Assembly (NCBI GenBank): GCA_002479455.1
Contig: DLNB01000042.1
Coordinates: 1 to 39,067 of the forward strand
Reading direction: 5' to 3'
Origin: Acetothermia bacterium UBA7521
GTDB taxonomy: Bacteria > Bipolaricaulota > Bipolaricaulia > Bipolaricaulales > Bipolaricaulaceae
DNA: 39,067 bases
In this document: in pieces, positions 8,635 to 16,113 of the stretch
How the letters are laid out: the number at the start of each line of letters is the position of its first letter
Numbering within the stretch: the stretch's first letter is position 1
The notes under the pieces: model-generated
What the model saw: the letters and a program-made list of their open reading frames with translations, nothing else
The model's database searches: none
Told to the model about the DNA's origin: nothing
Translations under genes and position numbers: made by a program

Positions 8635-8951
8635 ACATGGGGTACCGAGAGCTCCAAAGGATTGACCAACCCGCGACCTCCCTCCGCACGCTCATCGGGC
8701 AGAGCTACGATGTCCGCGCGATCGCAGAGGAGGTCGCAGCCCATTTCTTGCAGAAGCTGGCCTCTCCCGAGAGGGCCGTCCTGCGCGCGGACGTCGTCCG
8801 CCGGTCGCCCCACCTCGGAAGCAGGGTCACGGTGTGCACTCCCCGCGGCACGGTTGGCGGGCTGGCGGTGGACCTCGATCCGTCGTTCTCTCTCGTGGTG
8901 GCTGACCCGCGCGGGGCTCGGCACGTGGTTCAGGCGGGGGACCTCCGGTGA
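8586..8951 (+). CDS. birA: Biotin--protein ligase, C-terminal part (frameshifted gene)
   Basis: This frame continues the ligase after the G6 run: DRFVGAAVGVGVNVNM is the typical strand with the GxGxNVN signature, followed by a helical stretch and the small C-terminal SH3-like domain (SRVTVCTPRGTVGGLAVDLD). In-frame sequence homologous to the ligase already begins around 8566 (VLAQAVWMG), upstream of the first usable ATG at 8586, so this is not an independent gene. Its stop TGA (8949-8951) overlaps the GTG of the following sodium-pump gene. If the missing G is an error, the full protein spans 8206-8951, about 248 residues. Confidence 0.75.
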   Translation: MGDRFVGAAVGVGVNVNMGYRELQRIDQPATSLRTLIGQSYDVRAIAEEVAAHFLQKLASPERAVLRADVVRRSPHLGSRVTVCTPRGTVGGLAVDLDPSFSLVVADPRGARHVVQAGDLR

Positions 8952-9166
8952 TCGGCGAAGGCACGCAGCTTCTCGTGGTCGGTCTGGGGGCCGTGTTTCT
9001 GTTCCTCGGGCTGCTCGTCCTCGTTCTGCGCCTGTTGGCGCGGGTCGCCTCGGAACCTCCGGCTGTGGAGGCCGGCAGCTCGGTTGGGGACCGCCAGAAA
9101 GCCCTTGTGGCGGCAGCCATCGCCGTCGCCGTTACGCGAACGCGTCCAGCTCGACAGAGGAGGTAG
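8948..9166 (+). CDS. Small membrane protein, probable sodium-pump decarboxylase gamma subunit (OadG-like)
   Basis: A 72-residue protein with one strong membrane helix (about residues 7-30, VVGLGAVFLFLGLLVLVLRL) and a cytoplasmic tail whose second half (residues 52-65, LVAAAIAVAVTR) matches the OadG/MmdD pattern, ending in basic residues. OadG-type gamma subunits anchor the carboxyltransferase to the beta subunit and help assembly. The family is poorly conserved, so the call rests on size, topology and position between the ligase and the alpha subunit genes. The GTG start overlaps the ligase stop. Confidence 0.75.
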   Translation: MIGEGTQLLVVGLGAVFLFLGLLVLVLRLLARVASEPPAVEAGSSVGDRQKALVAAAIAVAVTRTRPARQRR

Positions 9167-9168
9167 AG

Positions 9169-10953
9169 TTGCGCAAGGTTGTGCAGGTCATGCTGACCGC
9201 GTTCCGTGACGGCTTCCAGTCCGTGTATGGATCCCGGGTCCGCTCGCAGGACTTCCTGCCGGTGGTGGAAGCGGCACACGCAGCAGGGTTCACCCATTTC
9301 GAGGCTGGAGGAGGAGCATCCTTTCAGTCGGCGTTCTTCTACGCAAACGAGAACGCATTTGACGTGATGGACGCGTTCCGTCTCGCGGCTGGGCCGGAGG
9401 CCGACCTCCAGACCTTGGCCCGGGGGATCAACGTCGTGGGGCTAGAGTCCCAGCCTCGCGACATCCTCCGTCTCCACGCCGAGCTGTTTGCGAAGCACGG
9501 GATGACGACGATCCGCAATTTCGATGCCTTGAATGACGTCAACAACCTCATCTACAGCGGAAAGTGCATCGTCGAGGCCGGGCTGCGCCACGAGGTCACG
9601 GTGACGATGATGGGGCTCCCTCCCGGGTGTGACGGCGCCCACACGCCGGAGTTCTACATTGCCGTACTAAAAAGGATTCTCGATGCGGAGATCCCGTTCC
9701 ACTCCCTGTGCTTCAAGGACGCATCCGGTACTGCCCCACCGGCACTTGTCGGCGAGACGATCCGCCGGGCGCGGGAGCTGCTCGGGGCCAAGGTCCACCT
9801 CCGGTTCCACAGCCACGAGTCGGCCGGGGCATGCGTCGCGGCGTACCTCGCCGCCCTCGAGGCGGGGGCGGATGGCCTCGACCTGTCGCTCGCTCCCGTC
9901 TCCGGAGGAACCTGTCAGCCGGACGTGGTCACGATGTGGCACGCCCTGCGGGGGACGAACTACGATCTCGAGTTGGACATCACAAAAGTCCTCGAGGTGG
10001 AGGAGGCGTTCAAGGAACGCATGAAGGACTACTTCGTCCCGCCCGAGGCCCGCGCCGTGGAGCCGCTCATCCCGTTCTCCCCGATGCCCGGGGGGGCTCT
10101 GACCGCGAACTCCCAGATGATGCGCGACAACGGAACGCTGGATCGCCTGCCGGAGGTCATCGCCGCAATGGGCGAGGTGGTCCGGCGGGGTGGGTTCGGC
10201 ACTTCCGTGACCCCGGTGTCCCAATTCTACTTCCAGCAGGCATACAACAACGTCCTTCTCGGCCCGTGGAAGAAGATCGCCGACGGCTACGGCAAGATGG
10301 TGCTGGGGTACTTCGGCCGCACACCGATCCCGCCCGATCCAGAGGTTGTTCGCCAGGCCTCGCAGCAGCTCGGGCTTACCCCCACCACACGCAGCCCGCT
10401 CGAGCTCAACGATGCTGACCCCGCCAAAGGGATCAGACCTGCGAAGGCAGTCCTCGAGCGCGAAGGGCTCCCCACAACCGAGGAGAACATCTTTATCGTC
10501 GCGGCGTGCGGGGCCAAGGGCGTGGAGTTCCTCCAGGGACGGGGGAAGGTCATGATCCGCAAGGCCGAGACGCCCCCCGTGGAAAAAGAGTCTCCCCCGG
10601 AGTCGCTGACCGTTCGGGTCGACGGCCGACCGTTCACCGTCGTCCTGCGGGGAGATCAGGCGATCGTGGATGGTGTACAGTACGCGTACGCGGTGACGCC
10701 GAGCGATCCAACCGCCCTGCCTGCCCCCGACGGAATCGAGGGCCATCCCGTGCATTCTCCCCTTCCGGGCAGCGTAGTCCGCGTGACCGCATCGATCGGA
10801 AAGACCATCCAGGTGGGCGACACCCTGCTCGTCGTCGAAGCGATGAAGATGGAGAACGAGGTCAAGTCTCCGGTGTCCGGGGTCCTGACCGCGCTCACGG
10901 TCGCGATCGGAGATCCGGTGGTGGCCGGGCAGGTCGTGGCGTGGGTGCGGTGA
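9169..10953 (+). CDS. oadA: Biotin-dependent decarboxylase alpha subunit: carboxyltransferase plus biotin carrier
   Basis: A 594-residue OadA/PycB-type protein. The N-terminal TIM-barrel carboxyltransferase has RDGFQS (metal-site Asp), the catalytic lysine motif FKDASG and the metal-binding HSHESAG. A linker leads to a biotinyl domain at about 525-594 with EAMKMEN, whose Lys near 560 is the biotin site. It transfers CO2 from a carboxylated substrate to biotin, which the beta subunit then decarboxylates while pumping sodium. The active-site motifs differ from classical OadA (DAHQS, KDMAG, HTHDTSG), so oxaloacetate is only the default substrate guess. TTG at 9169 is chosen because AGAGGAGG lies 5-6 bases upstream; GTG 9181 and ATG 9190 are alternatives. 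Confidence 0.87.
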   Translation: MRKVVQVMLTAFRDGFQSVYGSRVRSQDFLPVVEAAHAAGFTHFEAGGGASFQSAFFYANENAFDVMDAFRLAAGPEADLQTLARGINVVGLESQPRDILRLHAELFAKHGMTTIRNFDALNDVNNLIYSGKCIVEAGLRHEVTVTMMGLPPGCDGAHTPEFYIAVLKRILDAEIPFHSLCFKDASGTAPPALVGETIRRARELLGAKVHLRFHSHESAGACVAAYLAALEAGADGLDLSLAPVSGGTCQPDVVTMWHALRGTNYDLELDITKVLEVEEAFKERMKDYFVPPEARAVEPLIPFSPMPGGALTANSQMMRDNGTLDRLPEVIAAMGEVVRRGGFGTSVTPVSQFYFQQAYNNVLLGPWKKIADGYGKMVLGYFGRTPIPPDPEVVRQASQQLGLTPTTRSPLELNDADPAKGIRPAKAVLEREGLPTTEENIFIVAACGAKGVEFLQGRGKVMIRKAETPPVEKESPPESLTVRVDGRPFTVVLRGDQAIVDGVQYAYAVTPSDPTALPAPDGIEGHPVHSPLPGSVVRVTASIGKTIQVGDTLLVVEAMKMENEVKSPVSGVLTALTVAIGDPVVAGQVVAWVR

Positions 10954-10957
10954 AGGC

Positions 10958-12094
10958 GTGAACCTCGTAGAGGGGTTGCGGAATCTCCTCGGCTCGACGG
11001 GAGTGGCCAACCTCACCGGGGGACAAGCGGTGATGATCGGGGTCAGTCTGAGCCTGATCTGGCTTGCTATCCAGAAGAAGTACGAGCCGTCGCTCCTCCT
11101 CCCGATCGGATTCGCCGGGGTCCTCGCCAACATCCCCCTGGCCGGGATCGGAGGTCCGGACGGCCTCCTGGGGATCCTGTACGGGTTCGGGATCGAAACC
11201 GGGTTGTTCCCGCTCCTCATCTTCGTGGGGATCGGGGCGATGACGGACTTCGGCCCCCTCATCGCCAACCCGAAGACAGCCCTCCTCGGAGCGGCGGCAC
11301 AGGTGGGGATCTTCGCCACCCTCATCGGCTCGCTCCTCCTGAGCGAATGGCTGGGGTTCGGGTTCACCCTGCGCGATGCCGCGTCGATCGGGATCATCGG
11401 TGGGGCCGACGGCCCGACCGCGATCTTCCTCGCGTCACGCCTCGCGCCGCGCCTGTTGGGGGCGATCGCGGTTGCCGCCTACTCGTACATGGCAATGGTG
11501 CCCCTCATTCAGCCGCCGATCATGCGTCTCCTGACGACCAAGGCCGAACGGGAGATCGAGATGCACCAACTCCGCACCGTGTCGAAACGGGAGCGGATCC
11601 TGTTCCCGCTCGTCGTGCTCGGCCTGTGCGCCCTCCTCCTCCCCGCAGCCACGCCCCTCGTGGGAATGCTCATGTTCGGGAACCTCCTCAAGGAGTCCGG
11701 TGTGGTCGAGCGGCTGTCGCGAACGGTTCAGAACGAACTCATCAACATCGTGACGATCTTCCTCGGACTGAGCGTGGGGTCGAAACTCTCCGCAGACCTG
11801 TTCCTGCGGGTGGAGACGCTGGGGATCCTCGTGCTCGGGCTCCTCGCGTTTGCGGTGGGTACTGCATCGGGAGTGCTGATGGCGAAGCTGCTGGGACGCT
11901 GGGGAAGCCGGGTGAACCCCCTCATCGGGGCAGCTGGGGTGTCCGCGGTACCGATGGCGGCGCGCGTGGTGAACCGTCTCGGGCTCGAGGCGAACCCGCA
12001 CAACGCCCTCCTCATGCACGCCATGGGCCCCAACGTCGCGGGGGTACTGGGGTCAGCCGTGGCGGCGGGCGTCCTGCTGGCCCTGTTGGGCTGA
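10958..12094 (+). CDS. oadB: Sodium ion-translocating decarboxylase beta subunit
   Basis: A 378-residue polytopic membrane protein of the OadB/MmdB/GcdB family. The hallmark GGADGPTAIF, containing the sodium-site aspartate (Asp151), lies at 148-157. A second conserved region, NPLIGAAGVSAVPMAARV, and the HAMGPNVAGVLGSAVAAG end are also typical. It decarboxylates carboxybiotin and exports Na+, turning decarboxylation energy into a sodium gradient. It starts four bases after the alpha subunit stop (GTG, inside GGTGAAGGCGTG), completing a ligase-gamma-alpha-beta operon. It converges on pyrH with nine bases between the stops and no visible terminator. Confidence 0.95.
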   Translation: MNLVEGLRNLLGSTGVANLTGGQAVMIGVSLSLIWLAIQKKYEPSLLLPIGFAGVLANIPLAGIGGPDGLLGILYGFGIETGLFPLLIFVGIGAMTDFGPLIANPKTALLGAAAQVGIFATLIGSLLLSEWLGFGFTLRDAASIGIIGGADGPTAIFLASRLAPRLLGAIAVAAYSYMAMVPLIQPPIMRLLTTKAEREIEMHQLRTVSKRERILFPLVVLGLCALLLPAATPLVGMLMFGNLLKESGVVERLSRTVQNELINIVTIFLGLSVGSKLSADLFLRVETLGILVLGLLAFAVGTASGVLMAKLLGRWGSRVNPLIGAAGVSAVPMAARVVNRLGLEANPHNALLMHAMGPNVAGVLGSAVAAGVLLALLG

Positions 12095-12103
12095 GACGCT
12101 CTT

Positions 12104-12799
12104 CTAGGCGATGACGGACCCGGTCTCGCCGCGAAGGGCGGCCAGCAGCGCCCCCTCGGCGGCCCGGAACACGACGATCGGCAGCCCGTGCTCACCGGCG
12201 ATGGCCACCGCCGCCCCGTCCATCACCCGCAGCCCGCGGGCCAGGTACTCCCGGTGGGTCAACCGCGGAATGGGCTGAGCCGTGGGCTCCTGCACGGGAT
12301 CTGCTTCGTAGACCCCGTTGACCTTTGATCCCTTGAACACGGCGTCCGCCTCCACCGTCAAGGCCCGGATCACGGCAGCGGTGTCCGTGGTCACGAACGG
12401 GCTCCCTGTTCCCCCCGCGAACAGAACGACCTGGCCCGCCTTGAGTGCCGCCCGCGCTTGCCAGGGGTCCACCGCTCCGGCTGTCCCCGGGAGGGGAAGA
12501 GCGGACATGAGAAGCGATGAGACCCCTTGTTCGCCCAGCGCTTCGCGCAAGGCGATCCCGTTCATCACCGTGCCGAGCATCCCAATGGCGTGGCCAGCTG
12601 TGGAAGGGAGATGAGAGAGGGCCGAGCCACGGGCGAGGTTGCCGCCCCCGACAACCACGCCGATCCGTGCCCCCGCCCCGCATGCAGCACAGATCTCCTG
12701 GGCACAAAAACGCAGGCCCCCTGCATCGAGGGGGCCCCCGGCCCCGGCGAGGAGCTCGCCGGAGAGCTTCACCACCACGCGCCGGAAGCGCAGCTTCAC
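12104..12799 (-). CDS. pyrH: UMP kinase
   Basis: A 231-residue amino acid kinase fold protein. The N-terminal VVVKLSGELLAG, GVVVGGGNLARG, DTAAVIRALTVEADAVFKGSKVNGVY and PRLTHREYL are PyrH hallmarks. It phosphorylates UMP to UDP, supplying all pyrimidine nucleotides. It is the third gene of rpsB-tsf-pyrH, the usual order in bacteria, and its ATG overlaps the tsf stop by four bases. Slightly unusual is VEADAVFKGSKVNGVY, where most have LGADAILKATKVDGVY; function is unlikely to be affected. Confidence 0.95.
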   Translation of the reverse strand: MKLRFRRVVVKLSGELLAGAGGPLDAGGLRFCAQEICAACGAGARIGVVVGGGNLARGSALSHLPSTAGHAIGMLGTVMNGIALREALGEQGVSSLLMSALPLPGTAGAVDPWQARAALKAGQVVLFAGGTGSPFVTTDTAAVIRALTVEADAVFKGSKVNGVYEADPVQEPTAQPIPRLTHREYLARGLRVMDGAAVAIAGEHGLPIVVFRAAEGALLAALRGETGSVIA

Positions 12800-13392
12800 C
12801 CCGCGCCCACCTCGAACCGCACGAACCTACGGATGACAACGGGCTCTCCAAGCTTGGCCCCGAGGTCAGCGAGGAGATCCTCAATCTTCAGCCCTGGATC
12901 GCGCACATAGGGCTGTTTCACAAGGCAGTTTTCTTCGTAGAACTTCTGGAGGCGGCCCTCCACGATCTTGTCCACGATCTGAGGAGGCTTTCCCTCCTTC
13001 TCCGCCTGCTTGCGTTGGACCTCCCGCTCTTCGGCGACGGCCTCGGCAGGAACCCCCTCCGGGCTCACCCAGCGTGGTTTAGCAGCTGCAATCTGCATCG
13101 CCACGTTGCGGATGAACTCGCGAAACGCCTCGGAGTTCGCGGCAAAGTCGGTCGAGGTGTTCACCTCAAGCAGAACCCCCACCTTGCCCGAATGATGAAC
13201 GTAGGCCTCGATCCGCCCCTCGTTCGCCTCACGGGACTGGCTTGCCAGGAACTGCTTCCCCTCCAGACGCAACAGCACCTTCGCTTTCTCCAGGTCCCCC
13301 CCCGCCTTGGCGAGAGCTTCTTTGCAGTCGACGATTCCGATTCCGGTGTCGGCGCGGAGGCGCTTCACCAACTCCAGGTTCACGTCCGTCAT
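12796..13392 (-). CDS. tsf: Translation elongation factor Ts
   Basis: A 198-residue short-form EF-Ts, as in Thermus and many non-proteobacteria. It has the UBA-like N-terminus (LVKRLRADTGIGIVDCKEAL), the TDFAANSEAFREF core motif that contacts EF-Tu, and VKQPYVRD near the end. It catalyses GDP release from EF-Tu. The ATG at 13392 follows GAAGGA and overlaps the rpsB stop (TGATG); an upstream in-frame ATG inside rpsB is rejected. The short length fits a compact or thermophilic lineage. Confidence 0.95.
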   Translation of the reverse strand: MTDVNLELVKRLRADTGIGIVDCKEALAKAGGDLEKAKVLLRLEGKQFLASQSREANEGRIEAYVHHSGKVGVLLEVNTSTDFAANSEAFREFIRNVAMQIAAAKPRWVSPEGVPAEAVAEEREVQRKQAEKEGKPPQIVDKIVEGRLQKFYEENCLVKQPYVRDPGLKIEDLLADLGAKLGEPVVIRRFVRFEVGAG

Positions 13393-14210
13393 CAGTCCTT
13401 CCCTTCTTCGCCGGTCAGCTCCTCCCACATCTCCATGAGGCGGGTCTCTGTCTCCACGTTCAGGATCTCGGGCTTCGGCATCGTCTCGGGTTCGCCGGGT
13501 TCGGCAGGCACTGACTCCACGGTCTGCAGCCCTTCCCTCCCCTCGATCACCGCATCGGCGATTCGCGCGGTGATGAGGCGTGTAGACTTGATCGCGTCGT
13601 CGTTTCCGGGAATGGGGTAATCCACCGTGTCCGGGTCGGAGTCCGTGTCACAAATGGCGACGATGGGGATCCCAAGGAGGTTCGCTTCCCGCACGGCGTG
13701 GATCTCGACGGTGGGGTCGATGAGGTACACGACGCCCGGCAATCGGTCCAGGTTCCGCAGTCCATCGAGGTTTCGGCGGAGGTAGTTGAGCTCTTTCTCG
13801 AGCTTGACCCGCTCCTTGAGCGGAAGGCGCTCGTACTTCCCTTCGGCAAAATTCCTTTCCAGCTCAAGCATGTGCAGGATGCGGTGGCGGATCACGTCAA
13901 AGTTGGTGAGGCACCCTCCGATCCAACGCTGGTTCGTGTAGGGGCTTCCGCACCGCTTGGCTTCCTCTTCAATCGTCGGCTGGACCTGACGCTTCGTCCC
14001 CACGAACAGCGCGGGCTTGCCCGCCGCCGCCTGGCTCCGCACGAAATCGTACGCTCGCTCGAACAGATCGAGGGTCTGTCCGAGGTCAATGATGTGAATG
14101 CCCTTCCGTTCAGTGTAGATGAAGCGAGCCATCTTCGGGTTCCACTTCCGGGTGCGATGCCCGAAGTGAACCCCGGCTTCCAGGAGATCCTTCATTGAGA
14201 GAACTGGCAA
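13392..14210 (-). CDS. rpsB: Ribosomal protein S2
   Basis: A 272-residue protein with the S2 signatures MKDLLEAGVHFGHRT, WNPKMARFIY, RWIGGCLTNF and the C-terminal PIVAICDTDSDP followed by IPGNDDA. S2 sits on the 30S subunit and is needed for S1 binding and translation initiation. The acidic C-terminal extension (about 225-272) is longer than in E. coli. TTG at 14210 is chosen as the start because GGAGGAGG precedes it at proper distance and the usual N-terminal peptide (LPVLSMKDLL) begins there; an ATG 60 bases upstream would run through the promoter leader. Confidence 0.95.
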   Translation of the reverse strand: MPVLSMKDLLEAGVHFGHRTRKWNPKMARFIYTERKGIHIIDLGQTLDLFERAYDFVRSQAAAGKPALFVGTKRQVQPTIEEEAKRCGSPYTNQRWIGGCLTNFDVIRHRILHMLELERNFAEGKYERLPLKERVKLEKELNYLRRNLDGLRNLDRLPGVVYLIDPTVEIHAVREANLLGIPIVAICDTDSDPDTVDYPIPGNDDAIKSTRLITARIADAVIEGREGLQTVESVPAEPGEPETMPKPEILNVETETRLMEMWEELTGEEGKD

Positions 14211-14254
14211 ACTACCTCCTCCTTCCGCCTTTCTGGGTCGTGAGTATCCAACCA

Positions 14255-14283
14255 AGTATAGCCCCCCCATTCAGGCTGGGCAA
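14255..14283 (-). promoter_or_regulatory. Candidate promoter of rpsB-tsf-pyrH
   Basis: On the minus strand, TTGCCC (14283-14278) and TATACT (14260-14255) are spaced by 17 bases. Transcription would start near 14248 and give a leader of about 38 bases containing the GGAGG ribosome site. The -35 element lies in a tandem duplication, so a second TTGCCC occurs 13 bases further upstream (14296-14291). Confidence 0.5.
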
Positions 14284-14296
14284 TCAGGCTGGGCAA
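14271..14296. repeat. 13-bp exact tandem duplication in the rpsB/dnaB divergent promoter region
   Basis: TCAGGCTGGGCAA occurs twice back to back (14271-14283 and 14284-14296). On the minus strand each copy carries a TTGCCC, the candidate -35 hexamer of rpsB. Confidence 0.9.
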
Positions 14297-14334
14297 CGCA
14301 CGTCGGGGGCTGGCAGGGGTCTTCCATGGAGGGG

Positions 14335-14340
14335 TAAGAT
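14335..14340 (+). promoter_or_regulatory. Candidate -10 element for dnaB, leaderless arrangement
   Basis: TAAGAT ends six bases before the GTG start of dnaB, so transcription would begin at or next to the start codon. No clear -35 hexamer is seen. The only purine-rich stretch nearby (GGAGGGG) is about 11 bases from the GTG and overlaps the -10 element. Confidence 0.35.
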
Positions 14341-14346
14341 CGTCCC

Positions 14347-15720
14347 GTGGCCGACCGAGGAGACGAGGGGATCCTCCACATTCCGCGCAACCAGGAAGCA
14401 GAGCAGCTCGTCCTGGGGGCAGCCCTGTTGGAACCGGAAGAGGTCGTCCCCGCGCTGGCCGACCGTCTCAAACCCGAGCACTTCTACTTCCGAGCCCATC
14501 AGATCATCTACCGCACCGCTCTCGACCTGTTCGAGCAGGGCGAGCACGCCGACGTGGTGGCGGTGGCGAACCGACTCGAGGAAAAGGGGCAGCTCACCAA
14601 GGCCGGGGGCCGCAGCTATCTCGCCGAGCTGATCGGCCAGGTCACCACGATCACCGCGGTGGACCACTACGCGGGGATCATCGAAGACAAGGCCCTCCGA
14701 CGCTGGCTCATCGACGCCGGAGGGCGGGTGTCCGAGCTCGCCCACCAGGAGGACCTCCCGCTGGAAGGGGTGATGGATCGGGCCGAGGAGGCGGTGTTCG
14801 CGATCGCCGAGCGTCGCTCGGCCCCCAGCTTCTACCCCATACGGGACTTCTTGGAGGGGCACCTCGAGATGCTGATGGAGGTCCACAAAGACCCCCACCG
14901 CCGCCCGGTGTCTGCATTGTCCACCGGATTCGAGGAGTTCGACGCGCTGACATCCGGATTCCGGCGCTCCGATCTGATTGTGCTCGCCGGACGACCCGGC
15001 ACGGGCAAGTCCTCGCTCGCCCTGGGGGTCATCCGCCACGCCGCCGTCGTCGAGAAGAAGAAGGTGGGCCTGTTTTCACTCGAGATGACGAAGGAACAGA
15101 TCCTGGAACGCCTCCTGTGCGCGGAGGCCCAGGTGGACCTGCAACGGCTGCGCGATGGGTACCTGCCGGCGTCGAAGTGGGGTCTCATCGCCGAGGCTGC
15201 GGGCAGGCTCCACGAGGCGGTGATCCTCGTTGACGATGCATCCACGGCATCGGTTCTGTCCATCAAGGCCAAGGCGCGGCAGATGATGAAGCGGCACGAC
15301 GGCCTGGACCTCGTGGTGGTAGACTACCTCCAGCTTGTGGACGCCGGGATCAAGAGCGACGTGCGGGAGCAGCAGATCGCCTACATCTCGCGGGCGTTAA
15401 AGGCCCTCGCCCGCGAACTCGCGGTTCCGGTGATCGCCTGCTCGCAGCTCAACCGGGCTGTGGAGCGGAGGGAATCCAAGCGCCCCCAGCTCTCCGACCT
15501 CCGCGAGTCGGGAGCCATCGAACAGGATGCTGATCTCGTGGCGTTCATCTACCGCCCCGACTACTACGACGATCCCGATCAGACCGGCCCAGTGGCGGAG
15601 ACGGAGGTCATCGTCGCCAAGCAGAGAAACGGCCCGCTGGGCAAGTTCCGGCTGATGTTCCACAAGAGCTCGGCCACGTTCCACTCCCCGGCCCAGCAGG
15701 GACAGGTCGTGCCATTCTAA
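14347..15720 (+). CDS. dnaB: Replicative DNA helicase DnaB
   Basis: A 457-residue hexameric helicase. The N-terminal primase-binding domain covers about 10-115 (NQEAEQLVLGAALLEP). The RecA-like C-terminal domain has Walker A AGRPGTGKSS (Lys221), Walker B LVVVDYLQLV, the H3-like VIACSQLNRAVE and the RQNGP-like KQRNGPLG. It unwinds DNA at the replication fork. No intein is present. It lies six bases before gcvH, so the glycine cleavage genes are probably co-transcribed with a replication gene, which is an uncommon pairing. Confidence 0.96.
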   Translation: MADRGDEGILHIPRNQEAEQLVLGAALLEPEEVVPALADRLKPEHFYFRAHQIIYRTALDLFEQGEHADVVAVANRLEEKGQLTKAGGRSYLAELIGQVTTITAVDHYAGIIEDKALRRWLIDAGGRVSELAHQEDLPLEGVMDRAEEAVFAIAERRSAPSFYPIRDFLEGHLEMLMEVHKDPHRRPVSALSTGFEEFDALTSGFRRSDLIVLAGRPGTGKSSLALGVIRHAAVVEKKKVGLFSLEMTKEQILERLLCAEAQVDLQRLRDGYLPASKWGLIAEAAGRLHEAVILVDDASTASVLSIKAKARQMMKRHDGLDLVVVDYLQLVDAGIKSDVREQQIAYISRALKALARELAVPVIACSQLNRAVERRESKRPQLSDLRESGAIEQDADLVAFIYRPDYYDDPDQTGPVAETEVIVAKQRNGPLGKFRLMFHKSSATFHSPAQQGQVVPF

Positions 15721-15726
15721 GGAGGA

Positions 15727-16113
15727 ATGTTGATTCCCAAAGAGCTGAAGTACACGAAGGATCATGAGTGGGTCCGCCTGGAAGGGGACAAGGCGCGGGT
15801 GGGGATCACCGATCACGCCCAGAAGCAACTGGGGGACATCGTGTTCGTGGAACTCCCTCCGGCAGGGAAGGTGGTGCAGCAAAGGGACCTCGTGGCGAGC
15901 GTGGAGTCGGTGAAAGCGGTGGGGGAAGTGGGGGCCCCCCTCAGCGGGGAAGTGCTGGAAGCGAACGCGGCCCTCTCCGGCTCCCCGGATCTCGTGAACA
16001 AGGATCCCCACGGCCAAGGGTGGCTGTTCACGATGCGGATCAGCACGCCCACTGAGGCGAGTGCGCTCCTCGACGCTGCGGCGTACGAGGCGTTCGTGGC
16101 GAGCGGCGGATGA
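15727..16113 (+). CDS. gcvH: Glycine cleavage system H protein
   Basis: A 128-residue lipoyl carrier. The N-terminus (LKYTKDHEWVRLEGD) and ITDHAQKQLGDIVFVELP are diagnostic; the lipoyl-lysine is Lys63 in ASVESVKAVGEV. It shuttles the aminomethyl group between P, T and L proteins. GGAGGA touches the ATG at 15727 directly, so a TTG at 15730 with normal spacing may be the real start (one residue shorter). It is followed by the two P-protein subunits with a four-base overlap. Confidence 0.95.
   Translation: MLIPKELKYTKDHEWVRLEGDKARVGITDHAQKQLGDIVFVELPPAGKVVQQRDLVASVESVKAVGEVGAPLSGEVLEANAALSGSPDLVNKDPHGQGWLFTMRISTPTEASALLDAAAYEAFVASGG

Noticed and set aside
12517..13620. A 367-codon plus-strand frame opposite pyrH, tsf and rpsB
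   Set aside because: The minus-strand translation genes are unambiguous; this frame has no family features.
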